From an uncultured Trueperaceae bacterium (lineage in GTDB: Bacteria; Deinococcota; Deinococci; Deinococcales; Trueperaceae): 7,035 nt of DNA. Shown in pieces: positions 1 to 5,646 of this stretch; the stretch's first letter is position 1; every line of letters starts with the position of its first letter. The notes beneath the pieces are model-generated. The model saw only the letters and a program-made list of their open reading frames with translations. It made no database searches and was not told the DNA's origin. The position numbers and the translations under genes are program-made. The stretch lies in contig CALDPK010000066.1 of NCBI GenBank assembly GCA_937911855.1, positions 1-7,035 of the forward strand. Direction: 5' to 3'.

Positions 1-973
1 CAGGGAACTCGAAGTGCACGCCCGGCAGCAGGGTCAGGAACAGGCTGTCGCCCGCGGGCTGCTGCGTGAGGTCCGCGCTGGACAGGGCGCGTGCGGCGGC
101 CAGCAGGTTGTCGCCCTGATGCTGAAGGGTGTCAGCAGAGAGGTTGTCCAGGTTGTCCAGTGGCGTGTGGTAGTGACGAGCACCTCCGATCGCAGCGAAA
201 TTCAGTCCCTGCAGTCCGGCTTCACGGTAGACGGAGAAATCCGTGTCATTCGGCAGGTTCCTGTAGAGCTCATAGTAGAGCGAGTTCATCACTGCGCCCG
301 GGGCTTCCTGGGCAAAAGCCCGGATGATCCAGGCATTGTTCTCGTTCGTCTCGAAAAGCAGGCTCTGGCCCGAAGTCCCGCGCGCCTCCACGTTCACGAC
401 AGCCGCCACGTCCGTGAATGCTTCATGCCGCGTGAAACCCTCGGCACCAAGCAGCCCGACTTCCTCGCCGTCAGTAATGACGAACAGCAGCGGGTGAAGC
501 CAGTCAGCATCACGTTCCAGGCGCGCCACTTCGAGCAGGGCAGCCACGCCCGCCAGGTCGTCGGCGATGCCCGGTCCGGCACCCACCGAATCGTGATGCG
601 CTGTCATCAGCACCGACGGTTGCCCGGCCGTTCCGGGCAACCGGGCGATCACGTTCGTGACGAAACCGCAGCTCGCCCATGCCGCGCGGCACGCGAACAC
701 TTCCTGCTCCTCGACCTGATAGCCCAGCGCTCCGAACTCGCCCGTGATCAGCTCACGCGTTGCAGCGTTCGCTGCAGAGCCAACCGGCCGCGGCAGCTGA
801 TCGCCGGCCAGTCGCTCCAGGACTACGAGTGCGGCGGCCGCTGAGAACTCGCTGTCACTGTTGTCTGCGCGGGCAGAAGGCGGGGCCAGCAGGATGGCGC
901 TGAGCCATGCTGCCAGCGCAAGAACGAGCAGACCGGCTATGACGAGGAAGGCGTTTGAGTTGAGTCGTGACAT
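1..973 (-). CDS. Membrane-anchored M28-family zinc aminopeptidase, 3' end missing (off left edge)
   Basis: Reading from the ATG at 973 leftwards gives 324 codons without a stop, so the gene is open at the window edge. Residues 8-30 are a hydrophobic segment after a short basic N-terminus, which fits a signal anchor placing the enzyme in the periplasm. The M28 (PF04389) metal ligands appear in order: H126 and D128 in AHHDS, D138 in GIADDLAG, the catalytic E170 and ligand E171 in TDGEEVGLLGA, E196 in NVEARGTSG, and H269 in YHTPLD. The NVEARGT and NDTDFSVY motifs resemble the Fxna/ERMP1/Pff1 branch of M28, whose members carry multi-pass membrane domains after the peptidase domain. The hydrophobic stretch at the break (from about residue 310) could begin one, but this cannot be seen. 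C95 and C102 may form a disulfide. The family removes N-terminal residues from peptides using two zinc ions; the substrate here is unknown. No good Shine-Dalgarno precedes 973. An in-frame GTG at 991 would add six residues. Confidence 0.93.
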   Translation of the reverse strand, partial: MSRLNSNAFLVIAGLLVLALAAWLSAILLAPPSARADNSDSEFSAAAALVVLERLAGDQLPRPVGSAANAATRELITGEFGALGYQVEEQEVFACRAAWASCGFVTNVIARLPGTAGQPSVLMTAHHDSVGAGPGIADDLAGVAALLEVARLERDADWLHPLLFVITDGEEVGLLGAEGFTRHEAFTDVAAVVNVEARGTSGQSLLFETNENNAWIIRAFAQEAPGAVMNSLYYELYRNLPNDTDFSVYREAGLQGLNFAAIGGARHYHTPLDNLDNLSADTLQHQGDNLLAAARALSSADLTQQPAGDSLFLTLLPGVHFEFP

Positions 974-1029
974 CAGCAGGCACGCTAGCACGACCCCGGA
1001 ATCGCCGCGCGGCTCACTGCGGCCGCGCC

Positions 1030-1058
1030 TGCATAGGCCGGTTTATTCTGTGTATACT
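1030..1058 (+). promoter_or_regulatory. Candidate sigma70-type promoter for the 1117 gene
   Basis: TATACT at 1053-1058 matches 5 of 6 bases of the -10 consensus. TGCATA at 1030-1035 lies 17 bp upstream but matches TTGACA only weakly (3 of 6). Transcription would start near 1065 and give a leader of about 52 nt before the ATG at 1117. The AT-rich pocket (1041-1060) stands out in GC-rich surroundings. The call rests on motif matching by eye. Confidence 0.35.
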
Positions 1059-1074
1059 GTTCCCCGCTTGAAAA
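1045..1074 (-). promoter_or_regulatory. Candidate divergent promoter for the M28 peptidase gene
   Basis: On the minus strand TTTTCA (1074-1069) and CAGAAT (1050-1045) are separated by 18 bp, and each matches 4 of 6 consensus bases. An overlapping TATACA (1056-1051) is an alternative -10. The site overlaps the plus-strand promoter candidate, so the two directions would share the same AT-rich pocket. Support is weak. Confidence 0.2.
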
Positions 1075-1116
1075 TTACGAGGGTCCTCTGCAGCAGACAG
1101 GAGGACAGGGGGAAAC

Positions 1117-2451
1117 ATGCGGTCTACCTTTCTGGCATCACTCGCCACGCTCCTGGCGCTGGCCTTCGCTGCTTCCGCACAGGCGCAGGACGAAGTTGCA
1201 ACCAGGATGTTCCTGCCGGTCCATGAAGCCGACAACCTGGCGCGCACGCGCATGGTCGTCGACGACGCGGGCGGCATCCACATGGCGCTGCCATCCATAA
1301 CCGGAAACGGCTTCCACTACGCCTACTGCCCGCCCGGCTGCACCGGCAGTGAACAGGTCTCCGAAATCAGGTTCGAAACGGAATCAAACGGCGTCGGGCT
1401 TTCACTGGCCCTCGATCCCCAGGGTCGCCCGCACATCGTGGTCGACGATTACCTGGCCCTGCTGTACGCCTGGTGCAGCGGCGACTGCACGCTCGCGGCC
1501 GACTGGAACTTTGGCACGCTGGCAACCTATGACCAGGCGGATTTCGAGATCAGCGGCAACGCCCTGGCGATCGGCCCGGACGGTCAGGTCCACTTCCTGC
1601 AGCACGCGCGGCGCGCGATCCTGTGGGAGGAACACTCGACGTGGTACGCCACCTGCGGCAGCGACTGCCACCTGGCCGGCAACTGGCAGCGTCACCTGAT
1701 CGAACCGGAACAGAGTTTCCTGTATCCAGACCTGACGGTCCGGGCTGACGGCACCCTGGCGGTCGGCATGCTCGCGAGCGCCAACCCGGAGCTGGGCCTT
1801 GAGAACCCCATCGTTGCCTACATGGAATGCAGCGTGAACTGCGCAGACGGCGACAACTGGATCGGCGTCGGCCTGTTCGACGCGCACGACCCGTGGTGGA
1901 GCGAGGATGTGCCCGGCGCGGTCGCCCTGGAACTGACTGCTGACGGCAAGCCCCGCATGGCCTCACGCGCACTGATCGAGGACGGCACCTCGGTGCTGGC
2001 CTTCATGGCCTGCGACGCCGCTGACTGTCTTGCCGACGACGCCTGGCACATCGAAGGTCTGGTCGACTCCTCGGATAACTCTTTCGGGTCCGGTCTGCAC
2101 CTGGCGCTGGATGACGCGGGCCAGCCGCACATCGCCTACACCGTCAGCGGCACCATCCTGCAGGTGTTCTGCACCGCTGACTGCGCAGGCCCGGGCGGCG
2201 CGTGGGACCTGTCAATCATCGAATCCGGCAGCGAGATCGAGGAAGACGACATTTTCCTCTACACGAACTGCGTGATCGGCGCCTGGTTCCTGAAGGATCC
2301 CCAGATCGGCCTGCTGCCTGACGGCCGCATGGCTGCGCTGTACACAGCCGAGGATTACAGCTTCGGTGGCGTCAGTTCAGACCCCCTGAAGCCGGCGTGC
2401 CCGGTCGGGGTCGACATGTCGCTGGGCCGCCTGTCACTGCTGGGTCGCTGA
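1117..2451 (+). CDS. Secreted seven-repeat, Cys-pair beta-propeller-like protein of unknown function
   Basis: The 444-residue product has a clear Sec signal peptide: basic MR, hydrophobic core at about 5-20, and likely signal peptidase I cleavage after AQA (residue 23). The mature part repeats a unit of about 51-69 residues. Each unit has a strand around a D-x-x-G or DG turn, as in DPQGRPHIV, DDAGQPHIA and LPDGRMAAL, at about residues 49, 100, 154, 210, 275, 332 and 401. After each of the first six comes an aromatic-rich strand with a Cys pair: C71/C75, C120/C124, C180/C184, C238/C242, C299/C304 and C352/C356, usually followed by a Trp. C385 and C428 may close the set. Seven such units suggest a seven-bladed propeller with a disulfide in each blade, in the periplasm or outside the cell. 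No catalytic motif is recognised. AGGAGG (1099-1104) and AGGGGG (1107-1112) precede the ATG and support this start. The function is unknown; the fold is inferred from repeat pattern alone. Confidence 0.9.
   Translation: MRSTFLASLATLLALAFAASAQAQDEVATRMFLPVHEADNLARTRMVVDDAGGIHMALPSITGNGFHYAYCPPGCTGSEQVSEIRFETESNGVGLSLALDPQGRPHIVVDDYLALLYAWCSGDCTLAADWNFGTLATYDQADFEISGNALAIGPDGQVHFLQHARRAILWEEHSTWYATCGSDCHLAGNWQRHLIEPEQSFLYPDLTVRADGTLAVGMLASANPELGLENPIVAYMECSVNCADGDNWIGVGLFDAHDPWWSEDVPGAVALELTADGKPRMASRALIEDGTSVLAFMACDAADCLADDAWHIEGLVDSSDNSFGSGLHLALDDAGQPHIAYTVSGTILQVFCTADCAGPGGAWDLSIIESGSEIEEDDIFLYTNCVIGAWFLKDPQIGLLPDGRMAALYTAEDYSFGGVSSDPLKPACPVGVDMSLGRLSLLGR
1255..2346 (+). repeat. Seven diverged protein-level repeats within the secreted protein gene
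   Basis: The coding region holds seven in-frame units of about 51-69 codons, each centred on a D/G turn followed by a hydrophobic strand. In the first six a CxxxC (once CxxxxC) pair comes next. The repeats are visible in the translation and not as near-identical DNA, so they are old, diverged duplications. Confidence 0.7.
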
Positions 2452-2460
2452 GAACCACTG

Positions 2461-2494
2461 CGGCCGGAATGGAAGGCAGTGCCCATTCCGGCCG
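2461..2494 (+). terminator. Perfect 12-bp inverted repeat after the secreted protein gene, possible terminator
   Basis: The left arm CGGCCGGAATGG (2461-2472) is exactly complementary to the right arm CCATTCCGGCCG (2483-2494), with a 10-nt loop. It starts 9 bases after the stop codon of the upstream gene, a typical terminator position. No T-run follows (TACGGAACG), so it is not a textbook intrinsic terminator. It may act as a mRNA 3'-end stabiliser, a weak or Rho-assisted terminator, or an operator. Confidence 0.5.
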
Positions 2495-2553
2495 TACGGA
2501 ACGTGTGACATGATGGGGTGAAGGACCCCTGATGGCTTTCCCCAGAGATATTC

Positions 2554-4449
2554 ATGTACACCGTTGACCTGCAGCAGATCGTCAAAGACTTCGCGGAACT
2601 TCCCTCGGAGCGGGAGGCACTGCTCGAGGCGGTGCCGCAGTACATAGAACGGCACTTCAAGGCGGTCGGCATCGTCAGCGTCCTGTTCGACGGGAAGCTG
2701 CGGGTGCTCAGATCCAGCGACCCGGCTGTCGAACCGGGGGCTGAGCCGCCGGCATGCGAGCAGTTCCAGGAAGCCCTGAGTGCAGGTGAACAAGGTTTCC
2801 AGGCCGAATCACATGAGCTGCCGGACACTCCCTACATCTCGGGGAACATCATCCGGGAAAACACCCTGCCGGTAGCTGTCGTGCAGCTGCACCGCGCAGA
2901 ACCGTTCCAGGCCAATACGATCGGCATGCTGGAGCTGTTCTCCGAACTGCTCAGTTCCAAACTGTCCCTGCTGTCAAGCTCGACGCAGGCGGGAGCCCTG
3001 GCAGAGCTGGCCACCACGCTGTCGGCCGCTGATTCCGTGACTGAAGGGGCCCGGCTGGCCCTGGAGATAATCGCCCGCTTCACGAACGCTGAGGCTGGCG
3101 TGATCGTACAAGCGGAACGGGGCGTCATGAAAACGCTTGCCCGCTTCGGCTATGAGCCAGCGCCGGACAGGGCGGTGGCACTGGGCATCGGGCAGCCGTA
3201 CCCCGCCGGTCTCGCCTGGCGCGCCTGCATCACCGGTGAGGTCCAGAACCTGGCGGTTGACGATGGCACGGATGAACCGCTGGCCGTTGAGCTGACCGTG
3301 GTTCAGCCGCTGGGCTGGCGCGGAACGTACCGCTATGCGCTCGTGCTGCGGCTCAAGCCGCGACTGCTGATCACTCCGGCAGACCAGGGCCTGTTCGAGG
3401 CGATGTCGACCCAGCTGCACCTGGCCCTCGACAGGCTGCAGACTGACGTCGTTCAGGACCGGCTGCTGAGCCTGCAGGAGGCGGTGGTTGATTCCGATGC
3501 CCGGGACCTGTTCCAGCGGATCATGCAGGACGCCGTCGACCTGGTGCCAGGCGCGCAGTCGGGCTCACTGCTGATGCGCAACAGCCCGGAGCAGCCTTTC
3601 CAGTACCGCGCAGCCATCGGTTACGACCTGGAGGGACTCAGAAACGTCGAGTTCGACGTGGACAACATGCTCAAATGGTACGGGCGGAGCGTAGAGGAAT
3701 GGGAACAGGGTGAACCCCGGGTACTGCGCGAATCCGCAGCCCTCAGCATCAGGGACAGAAGCTACCACGCCATCCGTGAACGTGAATTCGTAAGCGGAAC
3801 CGAGCGGATCAAATCCAACATCTGCATGCCGGTCGCCTTCCGTGGTGACGTCCTGGCCTTCATCAACCTGGATAACCATTACGACAACGACGCTTTCGGC
3901 GACGACTCGTACCGGGTGTTCAGGCTGTTCGCACCCGTTGTTTCCAGCATGCTCGTCGTGGCCCGGCAGCGCGACCGGATCTTCGACCTGGCGCACACCG
4001 ACCAGCTGACGCACCTGCCCAACCGCCGTGGCTGGGATCTGGCGCTCGCGGGCCTGCTGAAGCGCTCCGAGGAACTCACTGAGCCATTCGTCCTCCTCGT
4101 GGCGGACCTGCGCAACTTCAAGGCAGTCAACGACTCGTTCGGACATGATGAAGGCGACCGTGCGCTGCAGCTCGTTGCGCGCACGTTGGTGGAGAGCGCA
4201 CGCATCGGCGATACGGTGTCCCGCTGGGGCGGCGACGAGTTCGCGGTGCTGCTGCCCCGGACTGACGCGGCCACCGGCGAGCAGGTCGCCGAGCGGCTCC
4301 GGGCGGCCATCAGGCAGCTCCGCATGGGAGACGTGAAACTCGGTATCGATATCGGTGTGGCCGCTTACCCAGACGACGCCACCTCAGCCGAGCAACTGCT
4401 GCAGCTCGGCGATGAACGCATGTACCAACAGAAACGGCAGCGCAACTGA
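2554..4449 (+). CDS. Cytoplasmic diguanylate cyclase with GAF-type sensor domains and C-terminal GGDEF
   Basis: The 631-residue protein makes cyclic di-GMP from two GTP. The GGDEF domain (about 478-630) begins with DQLTHLPNRR (483-492), has the metal/substrate segment with D518, N526 and D527 before GH (530-531), and an intact active-site GGDEF at 559-563. R550 and D553 form an RxxD inhibitory site exactly five residues before GGDEF, so product feedback inhibition is expected. Upstream are three GAF-like regions: about 15-140 (weakest match), 145-295, and 305-470, the last the most typical with its VPGAQSGSLLM and ICMPVAFRGDVLAFINLD strands. No transmembrane segment or signal peptide is seen, so it should sense a cytoplasmic ligand, which is unidentified. 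No EAL or HD-GYP domain is present. The Shine-Dalgarno is weak (AGAGA, 2544-2548), and a small GGGGT/ACCCC hairpin (2515-2529) lies in the leader. The gene is probably transcribed alone or with weak read-through. Confidence 0.95.
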   Translation: MYTVDLQQIVKDFAELPSEREALLEAVPQYIERHFKAVGIVSVLFDGKLRVLRSSDPAVEPGAEPPACEQFQEALSAGEQGFQAESHELPDTPYISGNIIRENTLPVAVVQLHRAEPFQANTIGMLELFSELLSSKLSLLSSSTQAGALAELATTLSAADSVTEGARLALEIIARFTNAEAGVIVQAERGVMKTLARFGYEPAPDRAVALGIGQPYPAGLAWRACITGEVQNLAVDDGTDEPLAVELTVVQPLGWRGTYRYALVLRLKPRLLITPADQGLFEAMSTQLHLALDRLQTDVVQDRLLSLQEAVVDSDARDLFQRIMQDAVDLVPGAQSGSLLMRNSPEQPFQYRAAIGYDLEGLRNVEFDVDNMLKWYGRSVEEWEQGEPRVLRESAALSIRDRSYHAIREREFVSGTERIKSNICMPVAFRGDVLAFINLDNHYDNDAFGDDSYRVFRLFAPVVSSMLVVARQRDRIFDLAHTDQLTHLPNRRGWDLALAGLLKRSEELTEPFVLLVADLRNFKAVNDSFGHDEGDRALQLVARTLVESARIGDTVSRWGGDEFAVLLPRTDAATGEQVAERLRAAIRQLRMGDVKLGIDIGVAAYPDDATSAEQLLQLGDERMYQQKRQRN

Positions 4450-4464
4450 ACCGTGGCGGGCAAC

Positions 4465-4493
4465 TGCACGGAACAGGACCACTCCGTTATGAT
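4465..4493 (+). promoter_or_regulatory. Candidate promoter immediately before the peroxiredoxin gene
   Basis: TATGAT (4488-4493) matches 5 of 6 bases of the -10 consensus. TGCACG (4465-4470), 17 bp upstream, is a poor -35. Initiation 7 bases downstream would fall at 4500, the A of the start codon, giving a leaderless transcript. The only 50-bp gap before the gene and the lack of a well-placed Shine-Dalgarno are consistent with this, but the -35 is weak. Confidence 0.25.
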
Positions 4494-4499
4494 TCACGC

Positions 4500-4988
4500 A
4501 TGCTAGAACCCGGCACCAAGGCACCGGATTTCATCCTCCCTGATCAGGCCGGCGCCCGCATCCGGCTGGCTGCCTATCACGGCAAGCCCGTCGTGCTCTT
4601 CTTCTATCCCCGTGACAACTCCCGCGGCTGCACGAAGGAAGCGTGCGCGTTCCGCGACGACTACTCCGAGTTCCGCAGCCTGGGCGCCGCCTTGCTGGGA
4701 GTGAGCCGCGATGACAGCGAATCTCACGCCCGGTTCCGTAAAGCCCATGACCTGCCGTTCCCGCTGCTCAGCGATCAGGATGGTGAGGTTGCCAGTAAGT
4801 TCGGCGTACCGAAGTTCCTGGGTATGGTGCCGGGCCGCACCACTTTCGTGATCGACTCCGGCGGCATAATCCGGATGGCGTACAGCAACATGTTCAACGC
4901 AGCGAGTCACAGCGCCCGCGCGCTCGAGTACGTGCGCAGGCTCACAGCAGGCGATGCCGGACAGGCAGCCGAGTCGATGGGAGCATGA
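4500..4988 (+). CDS. bcp: Thioredoxin-dependent peroxiredoxin, BCP/PrxQ subfamily
   Basis: The 162-residue product reduces hydrogen peroxide and organic hydroperoxides in the cytoplasm and is recycled by thioredoxin. The fold starts with PGTKAPDFILPDQAG and the active-site loop FYPRDNSRGCTKEAC. The family motif P-x-x-x-(T/S)-x-x-C is met by P37, S41 and the peroxidatic C44. C49, five residues later, is the resolving cysteine as in E. coli BCP, so this is an atypical 2-Cys enzyme. R113 in GRTTFVID is the second conserved active-site arginine. The usual TPGCT is here SRGCT, a mild deviation. The C-terminal tail from about residue 150 is low in complexity. The ATG at 4500 is the first usable start: an ATG at 4489 in another frame stops after five codons. 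The stop overlaps the start of the next gene (ATGA), implying co-translation with the FMN reductase. Confidence 0.95.
   Translation: MLEPGTKAPDFILPDQAGARIRLAAYHGKPVVLFFYPRDNSRGCTKEACAFRDDYSEFRSLGAALLGVSRDDSESHARFRKAHDLPFPLLSDQDGEVASKFGVPKFLGMVPGRTTFVIDSGGIIRMAYSNMFNAASHSARALEYVRRLTAGDAGQAAESMGA
4979..4983 (+). promoter_or_regulatory. Shine-Dalgarno that may decide the start of the FMN reductase
   Basis: GGGAG lies inside the end of the peroxiredoxin gene. It is 1 nt from the ATG at 4985, too close to use, but 7 nt from the in-frame ATG at 4991, an ideal distance. The shorter start (MDSRD...) may therefore be the real one. The difference is two residues. Confidence 0.5.
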
Positions 4989-5557
4989 ATATGGACAGTC
5001 GGGACACCAAAACCAGCAGGAACATCGCCGTGATAGTCGGCAGCCTGCGCAAGGAATCGATCAACCGCAAGCTCGCCAGGGCGCTCGTGAAACTGGCACC
5101 TGAAGGACTCGAGTTCGAGTTCCTGGACGTGGGCAGTCTGCCCCATTACAACGAGGACCTTGAGCAGGCTGTTCCGGAAGTCGTCGCGTCGTTCCGTCAG
5201 AAGGTGAAGGCTGCGGACGGCTTCATGTTCGTCGTTCCCGAGTACAATCGCGGCGCGCCCGGCATGGTCAAGAACGCGCTGGACTGGGGATCCAGGCCAC
5301 CCCGCGAGAGTGGCTGGGCCGGCAAACCCGCTCTGCTGGCCGGAGCGTCAGGCGGCGCGATAGGCACCGCAGCGATGCAGGTACACCTGCGCGCCATCCT
5401 CAGCAGCATGGGCATGCACGCGATGGGCCACCCCGAGGTCTACATCCAGTACAAGAAAGACCTGATCGACGAAGACTCGAATGTCACCGTAGAGGGAACC
5501 AAGAAATTCCTGACCACCGTCATGGCGCGTTTCGGCGAGTGGGTCAACCGCTTCTGA
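4985..5557 (+). CDS. NADPH-dependent FMN reductase, ChrR/YieF-like quinone reductase
   Basis: The 190-residue product has the flavodoxin-like fold of the NADPH_dep_FMN_red family. It aligns by eye over its whole length with E. coli ChrR (188 aa). The FMN-phosphate loop is GSLRKESINRKL (19-30). The second flavin-binding segment PEYNRGAPG is at 85-93, continuing into MVKNALDW (94-101). GAIGTAAMQVHLR (124-136) matches the family's third conserved stretch. Such enzymes transfer electrons from NAD(P)H through FMN to quinones, and in vitro to chromate and other oxidants. The physiological substrate here cannot be read from sequence. The gene overlaps the peroxiredoxin gene by 4 bp, which suggests a joint oxidative-stress role. 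The listed start is the ATGA-overlap ATG; the ATG at 4991 has the better-spaced Shine-Dalgarno. No terminator follows. Confidence 0.94.
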   Translation: MNMDSRDTKTSRNIAVIVGSLRKESINRKLARALVKLAPEGLEFEFLDVGSLPHYNEDLEQAVPEVVASFRQKVKAADGFMFVVPEYNRGAPGMVKNALDWGSRPPRESGWAGKPALLAGASGGAIGTAAMQVHLRAILSSMGMHAMGHPEVYIQYKKDLIDEDSNVTVEGTKKFLTTVMARFGEWVNRF

Positions 5558-5597
5558 ACAGCTGACACCATACAACCGGGATATTTGCCCAGTCCCA

Positions 5598-5606
5598 TGT
5601 GATAAT
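5598..5606 (+). promoter_or_regulatory. Candidate extended -10 promoter for the PilX-like gene
   Basis: TGT followed by GATAAT (5601-5606, 5 of 6 consensus bases) forms an extended -10 element. No convincing -35 sits 16-18 bp upstream, which extended -10 promoters can lack. Initiation near 5613 would leave about 34 nt before the ATG at 5647. This 89-bp gap otherwise shows only a weak GGG/CCC pairing (5578-5590). Confidence 0.35.
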
Positions 5607-5646
5607 TGTCGGGTCATTCACGGCAATGTACCGCTAGACTCGCGGC

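Noticed and set aside
14..844. Long plus-strand open frame (276 codons) opposite the peptidase gene
   Set aside because: It is antisense to a clear M28 peptidase with all metal ligands in order. The translation is Arg/Gln/His-rich with no recognisable domain, as expected of a GC-rich shadow frame.
1402..1972. Minus-strand open frames opposite the secreted protein gene
   Set aside because: They overlap the repeat-bearing gene and reflect its codon bias. No domain or ribosome binding site supports them.
3565..4325. Two minus-strand open frames opposite the GGDEF region
   Set aside because: They lie antisense to highly conserved GAF/GGDEF coding sequence and show no protein-like motifs.
4489..4506. 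Five-codon reading frame overlapping the peroxiredoxin start (ATG 4489, TAG 4504-4506)
   Set aside because: It is very short with no ribosome binding site. Such frames occur by chance and there is no sign of attenuation.
5578..5590. Possible sigma54 (-24/-12) site before the PilX-like gene, since some pilin genes use sigma54
   Set aside because: The GG and GC elements are 6-7 bases apart instead of 10, and the flanking consensus is absent.
5578..5646. Terminator after the FMN reductase
   Set aside because: Only a 3-bp GGG/CCC pairing and a CGG/CCG pairing are seen, neither followed by a T-run.
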